Of a DNA stretch of 39,217 bases, positions 14,714 through 22,708 are shown piece after piece (within the stretch, counting starts at the first letter, position 1; each line of letters begins with the position of its first letter). The position numbers and the translations under genes are program-made. The DNA is from an uncultured Lachnospiraceae bacterium (lineage in GTDB: Bacteria > Bacillota > Clostridia > Lachnospirales > Lachnospiraceae), in the NCBI GenBank assembly GCA_902777355.1, contig CACYTU010000010.1, positions 1-39,217 on the forward strand, in the 5' to 3' direction. The notes below the pieces were generated by a model. That model ran no database searches. It was not told the DNA's origin and saw only the letters and a list, made by a program, of their open reading frames with translations.

Positions 14714-14849
14714 AAAGTAAATAGGTGTGAATGATAAGTCCGGGATTTGTGCCCGGTTTTTGTATTTATCGAAACAGCGCGTATGACCGCGGCCGGCAGT
14801 GACCGCCCGCGGGTACGTCAATTATATCTGGTTTATACGGTACGGGTAG

Positions 14850-15002
14850 TTCCCGGGATACGGGAAATATCTTGACGATGGTAAGTGTCATCTCAGATGA
14901 CAGAGGAAATTCCCGGGATACGGGAAAATATCTTGACGGCGGTAAGAGTCATTTCGGATGACAGCAACTCAGATGACAGAGGAAGCTCCCGGGATACGGG
15001 AA
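14850..15002. promoter_or_regulatory. Repeated dyads upstream of the heptad-repeat gene (possible operators)
   Basis: Two repeats of 60 and 76 bp plus a partial third. Each starts with the dyad ttcccgggatacgggaa (14850-14866, 14910-14926, and ctcccgggatacgggaa 14986-15002) and contains a second dyad, gtcatct-c-agatgac (14887-14901; gtcatttcggatgac 14948-14962) and TTGACG. The symmetry and position make them candidate binding sites for the neighbouring TetR protein, but TetR operators were not otherwise identified and plain repeat growth is also possible. Confidence 0.55.
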
Positions 15003-15039
15003 AATAGCAGGATACAGGAAAGAAGAGGTTTCGCAAAAA

Positions 15040-18000
15040 ATGAAGAGAAAACAGTTTCTGGCACTCATGCTGACGATTGCCCTGACGGCGGGCACTAACG
15101 CGACTGCGGTCACTTCTCTGGCAGCGGAGAGGGCAGCATACCTGTCGGCCCTGCAGGGGGCTGCACAGCAGGGAGGAACTGTCCTGGCTGCAGATGAGGA
15201 CGGGGATGACTCAGATACATCTGTGCTTGAGCAGGCGATCGGGGAGGCTGTCGAAAACGTGTCGTCCGGATTCGGCAAGGAAGAGACTGTCTATGTTTTC
15301 ACGGATCCTTACGGAACCCAGCGGGATATCACAGTATCGAACTGGCTCAAGAACCCTGAAGGAAAGAAAAAACTCGATGACTACTCTATCCTGCAGGATA
15401 TTGAGAATGTGAAGGGCGACGAGACTTTTGACAGAAAGAAAGACAGCAGCATCGTCTGGGACGCGGACGGAAACGATATCTATTATCAGGGCAAGACGTC
15501 CCGTCAGGTCCCTGTGACCGAGAAGATCACCTACTACCTGAACGGCAGGGAGATTGCCGCCGATCAGCTGGCCGGAAAAAGCGGTAAGGTGAAAATCCAC
15601 ATCGACTACACCAATCATGTGAAATACAAAAATGTATACGTGCCTTTTGTGGCTGTGACGGGGATGGCTTTTGCCAACGACACGGCAAAGAATATCAAGA
15701 TAGACAACGGCTCTGTAGTCACAGAGGGCAAGAATACCATGGTCATCGGTATGGCTTTCCCGGGACTGGAGGACAGCCTGACGACAGCCCGCAATGAGTC
15801 TAAGGCCATCGTCAACAGGATCGATGACGAAGACAAGCAGGATCAGCTGGACAGGATCGATGAGCTGGACATTCCCGGAAGCGTCGAGATCACCATGGAT
15901 GCCGAGAACTTCAAGATGAGTACCTGCCTCACTATGGTTTTCTCCAACCTGTTCGAGATGGACGAAGAGGATGATAAGGATTTTGACGAGGACCACAAGG
16001 ACGCTTTTGACGCCATGGATGATGCGATCGAGGACCTCGAGGAAGACGGCGATGACCTGGTAGAGGGAACGCAGGAACTGCTGGATGGCGCCCAGGAGGC
16101 AAAAGACGGGTCGGACGAACTCTACGACGGATCTGAGAAGCTCGCGGACGGAATCGGCGAGTACACGGACGGAGTGGACCAGGTCAACGACGGCGTACAG
16201 ACCCTTGAGAAGGGAGCCAAAACCCTGACTGACAATAATCAGAAGCTCGAAGACGGAATGAGGGAACTGAAGGAGGGGTCAGAACAGCTGGATAAGGGAG
16301 CGCAGGCTCTGAATTCAGGAGCGCAGGCTCTCTCGGGCGGTGTCAATTCCTATACAGACGGCGTCAGCCAGGTAAACCAGGGCGCGGAGGACCTTGCCAG
16401 AGGAACATCGGACCTTGTCGAGAATAATGACGCGCTGGACAGAGGGACAGACAGTCTGGCGGAGGGCGCCGGAGCGCTTGCAGAGGGAGCGGCGGCTCTG
16501 GACCTGGGTATTTCCCAGCTCAACAAAAATAATGAGAAGCTGAATAAGGGAATCTCTTCACTCACCACAGGAATGAGCACGCTGGGGACAGGTGCTGAGA
16601 CTCTGAAGTCGGGTATGTCCACGATGGGCACCAATCTCGGAATCTATACCGGCGCCGTGGCATCTGCCAGCGATGGCCTGAACGGGGCAAAAGAGAACGC
16701 CGGAAAGCTGAAGGACGGGGCGGCTGCCCTGGCGGATGACGAAAAGGGAGCTCCCGCATATGTGGACGGCGTAGACGAACTGATCGGTCAGGTCGGGACG
16801 GTAACCGATACCGTGGGAAGTCTCAAAGAAGGCGCATCTAAGGTCCATGGGGGAATCAGCAGCCTGATGGAACAGATGGGAATCGCCAGCGAAGGGGCCG
16901 GAGGTGCTGCCGAGGCGGCGGCTTCCGCAGTGGAACACGCAAAGAGTGCTTCGCAGCATGCCAAGGACGCCGCAGGGCACGGAGAGGATTTTGTGGAGGA
17001 TGCCAAAGCGGCTAAAAGCAAAATCTCTGATGCTTCGGAAAAGGCCCAGGACGTGATCGATGCCGCCGGAAAGGTGAAAACGGGTACGGACGCCGTGAAG
17101 GACGCGGCCGATTCTCTGAAAACCACTGCCGGCGACGCCAAAAAAGATGTGTCCGGAGCCAAAGGAACCGCCGCGGACAAGATCAAGAGTGCCGGGAGTT
17201 CGATCAGCTCCGCCAGGGACAAGGTCGATGACATCAGCTCGCCTATCAGCGACCTCAAGGATGCCGTTCCGGATACGATTGATGAGATCGAAAAAGTCGA
17301 CACGTCAGGCGGCGTGGATATTTCCAGGGGAGATATTAAGAGCGCGATCGAAGACGCAATCGGAGACAAACTCGATGGAGTAGAGGGCATCGACAAGGAT
17401 GCTATTATCAGCAAGGCGGCCGACGCGGCTGCGGAAGCGGCAAAGGAGCAGGCGGAATCTTCCGCGGGCGAGCTCAAGGACAGACTCGAGAGCGCCAATG
17501 AGCGGATCGAAAGCGCCAACAGTGCGATCAAGTCGCAGAATGAAAAAATCGAATCGTTTTCCGGTAAGGCCGACAAGGCGGAGAGCGACCTGAAAGATAA
17601 GATCGGCAAGGCCAAGGATGATCTGGACGGGGCGGACTCCGATGTGGAAGAAGCAGGGAAGGCTGTTGCCGACGCGGCGGGTACTGTCGAAAAAGCCGCC
17701 GGGTCTCTTTCTTCCTCGGCGGACACGGTAAAGAAGAAGGCTTCCGAGGCGGCAGGAACAGCCGCAGACACAAAGAGCGCTGCTGACAAACTCAAGAGCG
17801 CGGCCTCAGCAGCCGACAAGCTCTCCACAAGCGATATGGAGAGTTCTGTGAAAGATCTCAAAAGCGACTCCGGAACGATCAGCGGGGACGCCAGCGATAC
17901 AAACAAGGCCAAAGGTGATATAGTCTCCGCGGAGGAGAAGCTGTCGGCGGCCGAGACAGATGAACAGCTCAAGGCGCTCAAGGAAGGCGCAGGACAGGTC

Positions 18001-18984
18001 AGCGGCGGTCTCAGTGCCCTTCACAGCACGCTCACCGGGAAAGAGGATGATCTGAATGCACTCAAGGCTGCGGGCGCTGAGGTCAAGAGCGGGGCCAAAC
18101 AGGTCAACGGCGGAGTACAGGCACTCTACGGTTCTCTCTATGTCGGAAGCGAAGAAACTCCTGCGCTGGCGGATGTGCTGTCCAAACTCTCATCCCAGAA
18201 TGAACTACTGACCGGCGGCTTTTCGCAGCTGCAGAGCGGCGCCGATCAGATCGCGGAAGGAATCAAGGCGGCCAATGCAGGCTCTGTCGAGCTGCAGGGC
18301 GGCATCAAACAGTATACGGACGGAGCCCTCACGATCGGCGCGGGAGCGGATAGCCTGACTGCCGGAGCTGCGGAGGCTCAGGAGGGCGCACAGGCGGTCT
18401 CCGCGAGTGTAGATAATTATCTGCAGGGAACACAGCAGATAAATGATGGAGCTGCCGCCCTGGCTGCGGGCACAGCGGCACTGAACCAGAATTCCGACAC
18501 GCTCAAGAGCGGAGCCGACAAACTGGCGGAAGGCGCCAACATCCTTTCCAACAGTACACACTCGGCAAAGGAAGGAATCTCCACTCTGAATACAGGCCTC
18601 CTGGCTTATCTGGACGGGACACTGCAGCTTCGGGATGGAACAGAGAAACTTGCGGACGGCACAGAAGAGCTGAGCGGCCACTCCGACGAACTCAATGACG
18701 GCGCAGGGGAACTAGTCGACGGTGTGTCACAGTTTGTGGACGGCATGCAGGAGATGCTGGACGGCTGCATAGAGCTCCACGACGGTGTTGTCGAGTTCAG
18801 AGAAGAAGGAATCCGCAAGCTGGCTGAGATTTACAGAGAAAACATCAAATCGCTTGATGACAGCCTGATGGAGATCAAAGAGGCCGCCAAGACCTACAAG
18901 ACTTTCAGCGGCGCCCTTAAAAACACGGACAATAATGTCCGCTTCATCATCAAGACAGACAGCATTGAGACAGACGAGGACTGA
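15040..18984 (+). CDS. Giant secreted heptad-repeat (YhgE/Pip-like, xxxLxxG) protein
   Basis: A 1314-residue protein with a signal peptide (residues 1-29, MKRKQFLALMLTIALTAGTNATAV...SLAAE). Residues about 45-310 form a globular domain (YVFTDPYGTQRDITVSNWLKN, TEKITYYLNGREI, FVAVTGM). From about 337 to 560 and again 987 to 1250 it is built of heptads such as LADGIGEY / LEKGAKTL, the xxxLxxG repeats of YhgE/Pip-type phage-receptor and type VII-accessory proteins. Between them (about 617-987) is an Ala/Lys/Asp-rich helix region. The C-terminus (NVRFIIKTDSIETDED) has no membrane anchor or LPXTG. It should form a long extracellular rod. AAGAAGAGG is about 11 bases before ATG. A partner transporter such as MMPL is absent. 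Function unknown. Confidence 0.85.
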   Translation: MKRKQFLALMLTIALTAGTNATAVTSLAAERAAYLSALQGAAQQGGTVLAADEDGDDSDTSVLEQAIGEAVENVSSGFGKEETVYVFTDPYGTQRDITVSNWLKNPEGKKKLDDYSILQDIENVKGDETFDRKKDSSIVWDADGNDIYYQGKTSRQVPVTEKITYYLNGREIAADQLAGKSGKVKIHIDYTNHVKYKNVYVPFVAVTGMAFANDTAKNIKIDNGSVVTEGKNTMVIGMAFPGLEDSLTTARNESKAIVNRIDDEDKQDQLDRIDELDIPGSVEITMDAENFKMSTCLTMVFSNLFEMDEEDDKDFDEDHKDAFDAMDDAIEDLEEDGDDLVEGTQELLDGAQEAKDGSDELYDGSEKLADGIGEYTDGVDQVNDGVQTLEKGAKTLTDNNQKLEDGMRELKEGSEQLDKGAQALNSGAQALSGGVNSYTDGVSQVNQGAEDLARGTSDLVENNDALDRGTDSLAEGAGALAEGAAALDLGISQLNKNNEKLNKGISSLTTGMSTLGTGAETLKSGMSTMGTNLGIYTGAVASASDGLNGAKENAGKLKDGAAALADDEKGAPAYVDGVDELIGQVGTVTDTVGSLKEGASKVHGGISSLMEQMGIASEGAGGAAEAAASAVEHAKSASQHAKDAAGHGEDFVEDAKAAKSKISDASEKAQDVIDAAGKVKTGTDAVKDAADSLKTTAGDAKKDVSGAKGTAADKIKSAGSSISSARDKVDDISSPISDLKDAVPDTIDEIEKVDTSGGVDISRGDIKSAIEDAIGDKLDGVEGIDKDAIISKAADAAAEAAKEQAESSAGELKDRLESANERIESANSAIKSQNEKIESFSGKADKAESDLKDKIGKAKDDLDGADSDVEEAGKAVADAAGTVEKAAGSLSSSADTVKKKASEAAGTAADTKSAADKLKSAASAADKLSTSDMESSVKDLKSDSGTISGDASDTNKAKGDIVSAEEKLSAAETDEQLKALKEGAGQVSGGLSALHSTLTGKEDDLNALKAAGAEVKSGAKQVNGGVQALYGSLYVGSEETPALADVLSKLSSQNELLTGGFSQLQSGADQIAEGIKAANAGSVELQGGIKQYTDGALTIGAGADSLTAGAAEAQEGAQAVSASVDNYLQGTQQINDGAAALAAGTAALNQNSDTLKSGADKLAEGANILSNSTHSAKEGISTLNTGLLAYLDGTLQLRDGTEKLADGTEELSGHSDELNDGAGELVDGVSQFVDGMQEMLDGCIELHDGVVEFREEGIRKLAEIYRENIKSLDDSLMEIKEAAKTYKTFSGALKNTDNNVRFIIKTDSIETDED

Positions 18985-19027
18985 CCGGTAACTGACAAGG
19001 ACTGACCAGTAACTGACCGGTAACTGA
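18976..19027 (+). repeat. 21-bp duplication of the 3' end of the heptad-repeat gene
   Basis: gaggactgaccggtaactga (plus c) at 18976-18996 includes the last two codons and the stop; a near copy follows at 18997-19017 and a partial third after that. Confidence 0.85.
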
Positions 19028-19046
19028 ACGGGATACTATTCTGAAA

Positions 19047-19230
19047 GCTGTTCTGGAAAGAAAGTTTTGAACCGGCGGGATGATTTTCAGAAAGCTGTTC
19101 TGGAAAGAAAGTTTTGAACCGGCGGGATGATTTTCAGAAAGCTGTTCTGAAAAGAAAGTCTTGAACCGGCAGGATGATTTTCAAAAAGCTGTTCTGAATA
19201 GAAAGTCTTGAACCGGCAGGATGATTTCCT
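19047..19230. repeat. Four 47-bp tandem repeats
   Basis: Units begin gctgttctgRaaagaaagt at 19047, 19094, 19141 and 19188. Each continues with ttgaaccggcRggatgattt. The last copy runs to about 19230, so a possible TTG start for the next gene at 19208 falls inside the array and is unlikely to be real. Confidence 0.92.
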
Positions 19231-19264
19231 GAAGGTTTTTCCGAAAAAAACACGGGTACTTCAA

Positions 19265-19849
19265 ATGGACGTTCACTTTATATATATAATTCTGATATCT
19301 CTTTCGCTGGCGCTCGGCATCTACGGGGTCGTCGTACAGCGGGGGGCAAATCTGGTCCGGATCGATTTCCGGATGAGCCTGATGGCTGTGATCTGGGCAG
19401 GCCTTGAGCTGGTCACTTCCCTGTTCGGATACGGAATCGGGACCTGGATCCTGCAGTTCGAGATGTCCAGGGACCAGAGTACTTTCTGGGCTCATATGTT
19501 TGCAGGGACGGTCCTGATAGCAATCGGAGTGCGTATGCTCTTTTTGGCCTTCCGCAAAAAAACATTCCTGGAACACCGCATGGAAAATGTGGATATCCGC
19601 GCGGATGTGATGCTGTCCCTGCACCTGTGCATGCATGGGTTTTTTGCCGGCATAGCATGTGGAATCCTCCGCCTGCGCCTGCCGGTTCTCCTCGGCGCTG
19701 TCTTTGTCATTTCAGGCGTTTTCGCCGTGGGAGGATATATTACGGGCAGGACCTGGGGAGTGGAACCCAGTGAAAAGGCCTACGCCATCGGGGGAGGCCT
19801 GCTCTGTCTGATCGGAATCGCCCTGCAGGTGCTGCAGGCAGGTGCATGA
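19265..19849 (+). CDS. MntP-like (DUF204-type) membrane protein lacking the key Asp residues
   Basis: A 194-residue protein with about six membrane helices in two similar halves, in the arrangement of the MntP manganese exporter family: IIL-ISLSLALGIYGVVV, VIWAGLELVTSLFGYGIGTW, FWAHMFAGTVLIAIGVRMLF, then LHLCMHGFFAGIACGI, LLGAVFVISGVFAVGGYITGR and AYAIGGGLLCLIGIAL. MntP normally has Asp in the first helix of each half (ALDAFAV, SIDALAV); here those positions read ALGIYGV and LCMHGFF. The fold is therefore likely but manganese transport is doubtful. The ATG at 19265 is preferred over an upstream TTG because that lies in the 47-bp repeats; no clear ribosome binding site precedes it. Confidence 0.6.
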   Translation: MDVHFIYIILISLSLALGIYGVVVQRGANLVRIDFRMSLMAVIWAGLELVTSLFGYGIGTWILQFEMSRDQSTFWAHMFAGTVLIAIGVRMLFLAFRKKTFLEHRMENVDIRADVMLSLHLCMHGFFAGIACGILRLRLPVLLGAVFVISGVFAVGGYITGRTWGVEPSEKAYAIGGGLLCLIGIALQVLQAGA

Positions 19850-19895
19850 TTTCTGTCTGACCGGAATCGCCCTGCAGGTGCTGCAGGCAGGTGTA
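19804..19895 (+). repeat. 49-bp duplication of the 3' end of the MntP-like gene
   Basis: ctgtctgaYcggaatcgccc and the following ctgcaggtgctgcaggcagg occur at 19804 in the last codons and again at 19853 after the stop. Over about 41 bases there is a single mismatch. Confidence 0.9.
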
Positions 19896-19974
19896 TAAAC
19901 AGGATATTCGGAATACTCTGTTATCCTGATGATCTGAATACTCTTAAAAACGATACAAGAACAATAAAAAAACT

Positions 19975-20013
19975 GCCTCGGATGAATGCTTGCTTCAGGC
20001 ATGCATCCGCGGC
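19975..20013 (-). terminator. Minus-strand terminator
   Basis: Stem gcc-t-cggatgaatgc with gcatgcatccg-c-ggc (19975-20013); on the minus strand it is followed by agTTTTTTTATT. It can end the phospho-sugar mutase transcript coming from the right, about 280 bases after its stop codon. Confidence 0.65.
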
Positions 20014-20021
20014 AAAAAAAA

Positions 20022-20083
20022 TCCTGTACGCGCCGGAGCTGATATGGTCAGTTCAGACGGCGGTACAGGAGTTTTTTTTTTTT
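20022..20083 (+). terminator. Plus-strand terminator of the MntP-like gene
   Basis: tcctgtac-gcgccg pairs with cggcg-gtacagga (20022-20035 with 20058-20070) and is followed by a run of twelve T. A strong rho-independent terminator. Confidence 0.85.
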
Positions 20084-20170
20084 AATGACATGGCCCGTGT
20101 AATAAATATTTCCGCCTTACGGCGGACACGGGCAGATCGGGGGTAGAGGGCGGCGCGGCCGCCTCTACCC
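20081..20170. repeat. ~90-bp GC-rich interspersed repeat, copy A
   Basis: Begins tttaatgacatgg and contains ggcggacacgg and a 13-bp hairpin gggtagagg(g)cggc / gccgcctctaccc. The same pattern (tgacaYgg ... gcggacacggaccNgtc ... cagagggctgcgtg ... gcctc) occurs twice in tandem at 38618-38795. Hairpin arms differ between copies but stay complementary. Confidence 0.75.
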
Positions 20171-20171
20171 T

Positions 20172-20209
20172 ATTCATCGCCCGATACCCGTGACTTCAGT
20201 CATGGGATA
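20172..20209. mobile_element. Hairpin element, locus 3 (short copy)
   Basis: attcatcgcccgatacccgt followed by gacttcagtcatgggata matches locus 1 (10077-10114) at all but a few positions. Hairpin cccgtgact/agtcatggg at 20187-20206; the change from gtggg to atggg turns a G-T pair into a T-A pair, so pairing is kept. It directly follows GC-rich repeat copy A. Possibly the end of an IS200/IS605-type element without its transposase. Confidence 0.5.
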
Positions 20210-20288
20210 AGTGTGCGGGTCTTTGGGATGCCTGCCTTTTTTATAACAGCGGGGCGGGACATCTATCGGGACATCTGTCTTCTTCTGA

Positions 20289-21971
20289 TCATGAGAAGAT
20301 GGGCTTGATGGCCTCGGAGAGGGCATCCTTCTCAGCCTGAGCGGCTGCGAGGTCTTTGCCCAGGGTGGTGTAGTAAGCCTTGATCTTGGGCTCTGTGCCG
20401 GAAGGACGAACCATGACCTTTGCGCCGTCCTCAAGGACATAGGAGAGGACGTTTGCCTTGGGAAGACCTGTCTCTTCGGGCTTCGCATAGTCAGTCACGG
20501 ACGCAACCTTGAGGCCGCCCAGCTCCTTAGGCGGATTCTCGCGCAGGCCTGCCATGATGCCTGCCATCTTGTCCATGCCGGAGAGGCCGGGGAACTCGAC
20601 GGTGTCGATCTTGTTGAGATAACGGCCGTACTGGGCGTAGATCTCTTCAAGACGCTGCTTGATGCTGGATCCGATGCTGCGATAGTATGCAGCCATCTCG
20701 CAGATGAGCATGGAGCCGATGATGGCGTCTTTGTCGCGGACATAAGGGCCTGCCAGGTAGCCGTAGCTCTCTTCGAAACCGAAGATGAAGCGGTCGACTT
20801 CGCCTGCTGCCTCGAGCTGTGCGATCTGGTCGCCGATCCACTTGAATCCTGTCAGGGTCTGACGAAGCTCGACGCCGTAGTGCTCGGCGATCTTCTCAGC
20901 CAGAGGAGTGGAGACGATGGACATGACAGCGACAGGGTTCTTGGGCATTGTGCCCTTCTCGATGCGGCCTGCGCAGATGTAGTCGAGCAGCAGAGCGCCC
21001 ATCTCGTTACCGGAGACCAGCTCGTAGGAGCCGTCCGGGCATTTCATAGCGATACCAACACGGTCTGCATCGGGGTCGGTTGCCAGCATGAGGTCCGCGC
21101 CGACTTCCTTGGCCAGATTCAGGCCCTTCTCAAGAGCAGCGAAGATCTCGGGGTTGGGATAGGAGCAGGTGGTGAAATAGCCGTTGGGATACTCCTGCTC
21201 GGGAACGATGGTGACATCTGTGATTCCCATGTCGCCGAGAATGCGGGTCACGGGCACAAGGCCTGTGCCGTTCAGAGGGGAGTAGACCAGCTTGAGGCCT
21301 GCGGTCTTGCAGAGACCGGGACGTACCTGGCGCTCCTCGATTGCCGCATAGAGAGCTTCCTTGCAATCGTCGCCCACGAACTTGATAAAGCCCTTTTCAA
21401 CACCTTCAGCGAAGGACATATACTTGGCGCCGGTCAGGACATCGGTCTTCTGGATCGCATCGTAGACAACCGCTGCCGCGTCGTCAGTCATCTGGCAGCC
21501 GTCGGGGCCATAGGCCTTGAAGCCGTTGTACTGGGCGGGGTTGTGGGAAGCGGTGATCATGATACCTGCGTTGCAGTTGTAATAGCGGGTTGCGAAGCTC
21601 AGTGCCGGGACGGGCATCAGCTCATCATAGATGCGGACATTGATGCCGTTGGCCGCGAGGACGCCTGCCGCGTCACGGGCGAAATTCCAGCCCTTCAGAC
21701 GGCTGTCATAGCTGATCGCGACGGTCTGATTGCCGCCCTGGGTCTTGACCCACTCGGCGACACCCTGGGTTGCCTGACGGACTACCCAGATGTTCATGCG
21801 GTTTGTGCCTGCGCCCAGAGTTCCGCGAAGACCTGCGGTACCGAAGGAAAGTGCGATCGCGAAGCGCTCTTTGATAGCGTCATCGTCACCCTCGATGTTC
21901 TGAAGCTCTGTGTGGAGATCACAGTCGATCAGATCAGCTTCCAGCCAGCGTTTGTACTCATCCTGATACAT
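20289..21971 (-). CDS. Phospho-sugar mutase (alpha-phosphoglucomutase/phosphomannomutase)
   Basis: A 560-residue enzyme of the alpha-D-phosphohexomutase family that interconverts glucose 1-phosphate and glucose 6-phosphate or the mannose pair. All four active-site segments are present: phosphoserine loop TASHNP with S142, metal loop DPDADR (299-304), sugar loop GFEESYG (398-404) and phosphate-binding RPSGTEPK near the C-terminus. Length fits the PgcA-type cytoplasmic enzymes of Firmicutes. It supplies sugar phosphates for UDP-glucose, envelope glycans and glycogen, which suits the glycosyltransferases next door. AAAGGGTG is 6 bases before the ATG at 21971; a longer frame to 22022 lacks a ribosome binding site. 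A strong promoter lies about 300 bases upstream. Confidence 0.95.
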   Translation of the reverse strand: MYQDEYKRWLEADLIDCDLHTELQNIEGDDDAIKERFAIALSFGTAGLRGTLGAGTNRMNIWVVRQATQGVAEWVKTQGGNQTVAISYDSRLKGWNFARDAAGVLAANGINVRIYDELMPVPALSFATRYYNCNAGIMITASHNPAQYNGFKAYGPDGCQMTDDAAAVVYDAIQKTDVLTGAKYMSFAEGVEKGFIKFVGDDCKEALYAAIEERQVRPGLCKTAGLKLVYSPLNGTGLVPVTRILGDMGITDVTIVPEQEYPNGYFTTCSYPNPEIFAALEKGLNLAKEVGADLMLATDPDADRVGIAMKCPDGSYELVSGNEMGALLLDYICAGRIEKGTMPKNPVAVMSIVSTPLAEKIAEHYGVELRQTLTGFKWIGDQIAQLEAAGEVDRFIFGFEESYGYLAGPYVRDKDAIIGSMLICEMAAYYRSIGSSIKQRLEEIYAQYGRYLNKIDTVEFPGLSGMDKMAGIMAGLRENPPKELGGLKVASVTDYAKPEETGLPKANVLSYVLEDGAKVMVRPSGTEPKIKAYYTTLGKDLAAAQAEKDALSEAIKPIFS

Positions 21972-22274
21972 AGTATGCACCCTTTCTTTAATTAAACATT
22001 GTTGACATGACACACAGGACAAGGGGCCGGGCCCGCGGTGTCCTGATTATTGCCGGTACTGACGGATGCCGGAAAAAGACAGCCTGTACAAACGTAGTTA
22101 TCACAGTACACACCCTGCCGGGGATCTACTGTTATCCGAATTGTGTCTTTCAGATAAATACTGAAAAAGCCTGAGCAATGTAAAAATTGAGTGCTTTAAG
22201 GCTTAAAGTACTGTAAAATATGCTGTACTTTCGGCAGAAAACCGCACAGGTTTGTGGCAATTTCCCTAAAATAA

Positions 22275-22303
22275 ACTATATCGGTTTTTGGTCCTTATGT
22301 CAA
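22275..22303 (-). promoter_or_regulatory. Promoter of the phospho-sugar mutase gene
   Basis: On the minus strand: TTGACA (22298-22303), 17-base spacer, TATAGT (22275-22280). It predicts a transcript with a leader of nearly 300 bases before the ATG at 21971. I recognised no known riboswitch in that leader. Confidence 0.8.
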
Positions 22304-22529
22304 TTATCTGTGAGGGAATTACCTGCCCGGACGCCCTCTGCAGGCAGCCTTTTTCAAGCCGGCTCAAGAGGGGGAATTTCCGCTCCCGGCTTTTCGTTTT
22401 TTGGTCTCCCTGTCGTGTGCCGGCAAGTATCCATTGTAGAAAAGCGAAAAAAATGCTACTCTTATAGTAGTATTTAAGGAAAGTGTCGGTATTTGGGGCT
22501 TTTCACTTTGAAGTGTTTTTTCGAAGTGT

Positions 22530-22695
22530 ATTTCTAAATTGTTTTTGCAGCATTTCTAACTAAATTGTTTTTGCAGCATTTCTAAATTGTTATTTGCGGC
22601 ATTTTTAAAATGATCTGCGGCATTTTTTAAATTGATCTGCGGCATTTTATTTTTTATCAGGAACATTTTAATTTTTATCAGGAGCATTTTAATCA
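22530..22695. repeat. AT-rich degenerate tandem repeats before glycosyltransferase 1
   Basis: Units of roughly 20-27 bp such as taaattgtttttgcagcatt and aaattgatctgcggcatttt give way to atttttatcaggaRcatttt. The last unit supplies the AGGAG used as ribosome binding site by the gene at 22709. The remainder of the 21972-22708 gap (22304-22529) shows only a short dyad, ctact-cttat-agtag, near 22455-22470. Confidence 0.8.
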
Positions 22696-22708
22696 GGAGC
22701 AGCATGCC

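Noticed and set aside
16788-17981. 397-residue Ser/Ala-rich open frame antisense to the heptad-repeat gene
   Set aside because: Composition follows from the GC-rich Ala/Lys/Asp codons on the other strand; no start signal.
20880-21995. 371-residue open frame antisense to the phospho-sugar mutase
   Set aside because: The opposite strand carries all active-site motifs of the mutase; this frame is a by-product of its codon use.
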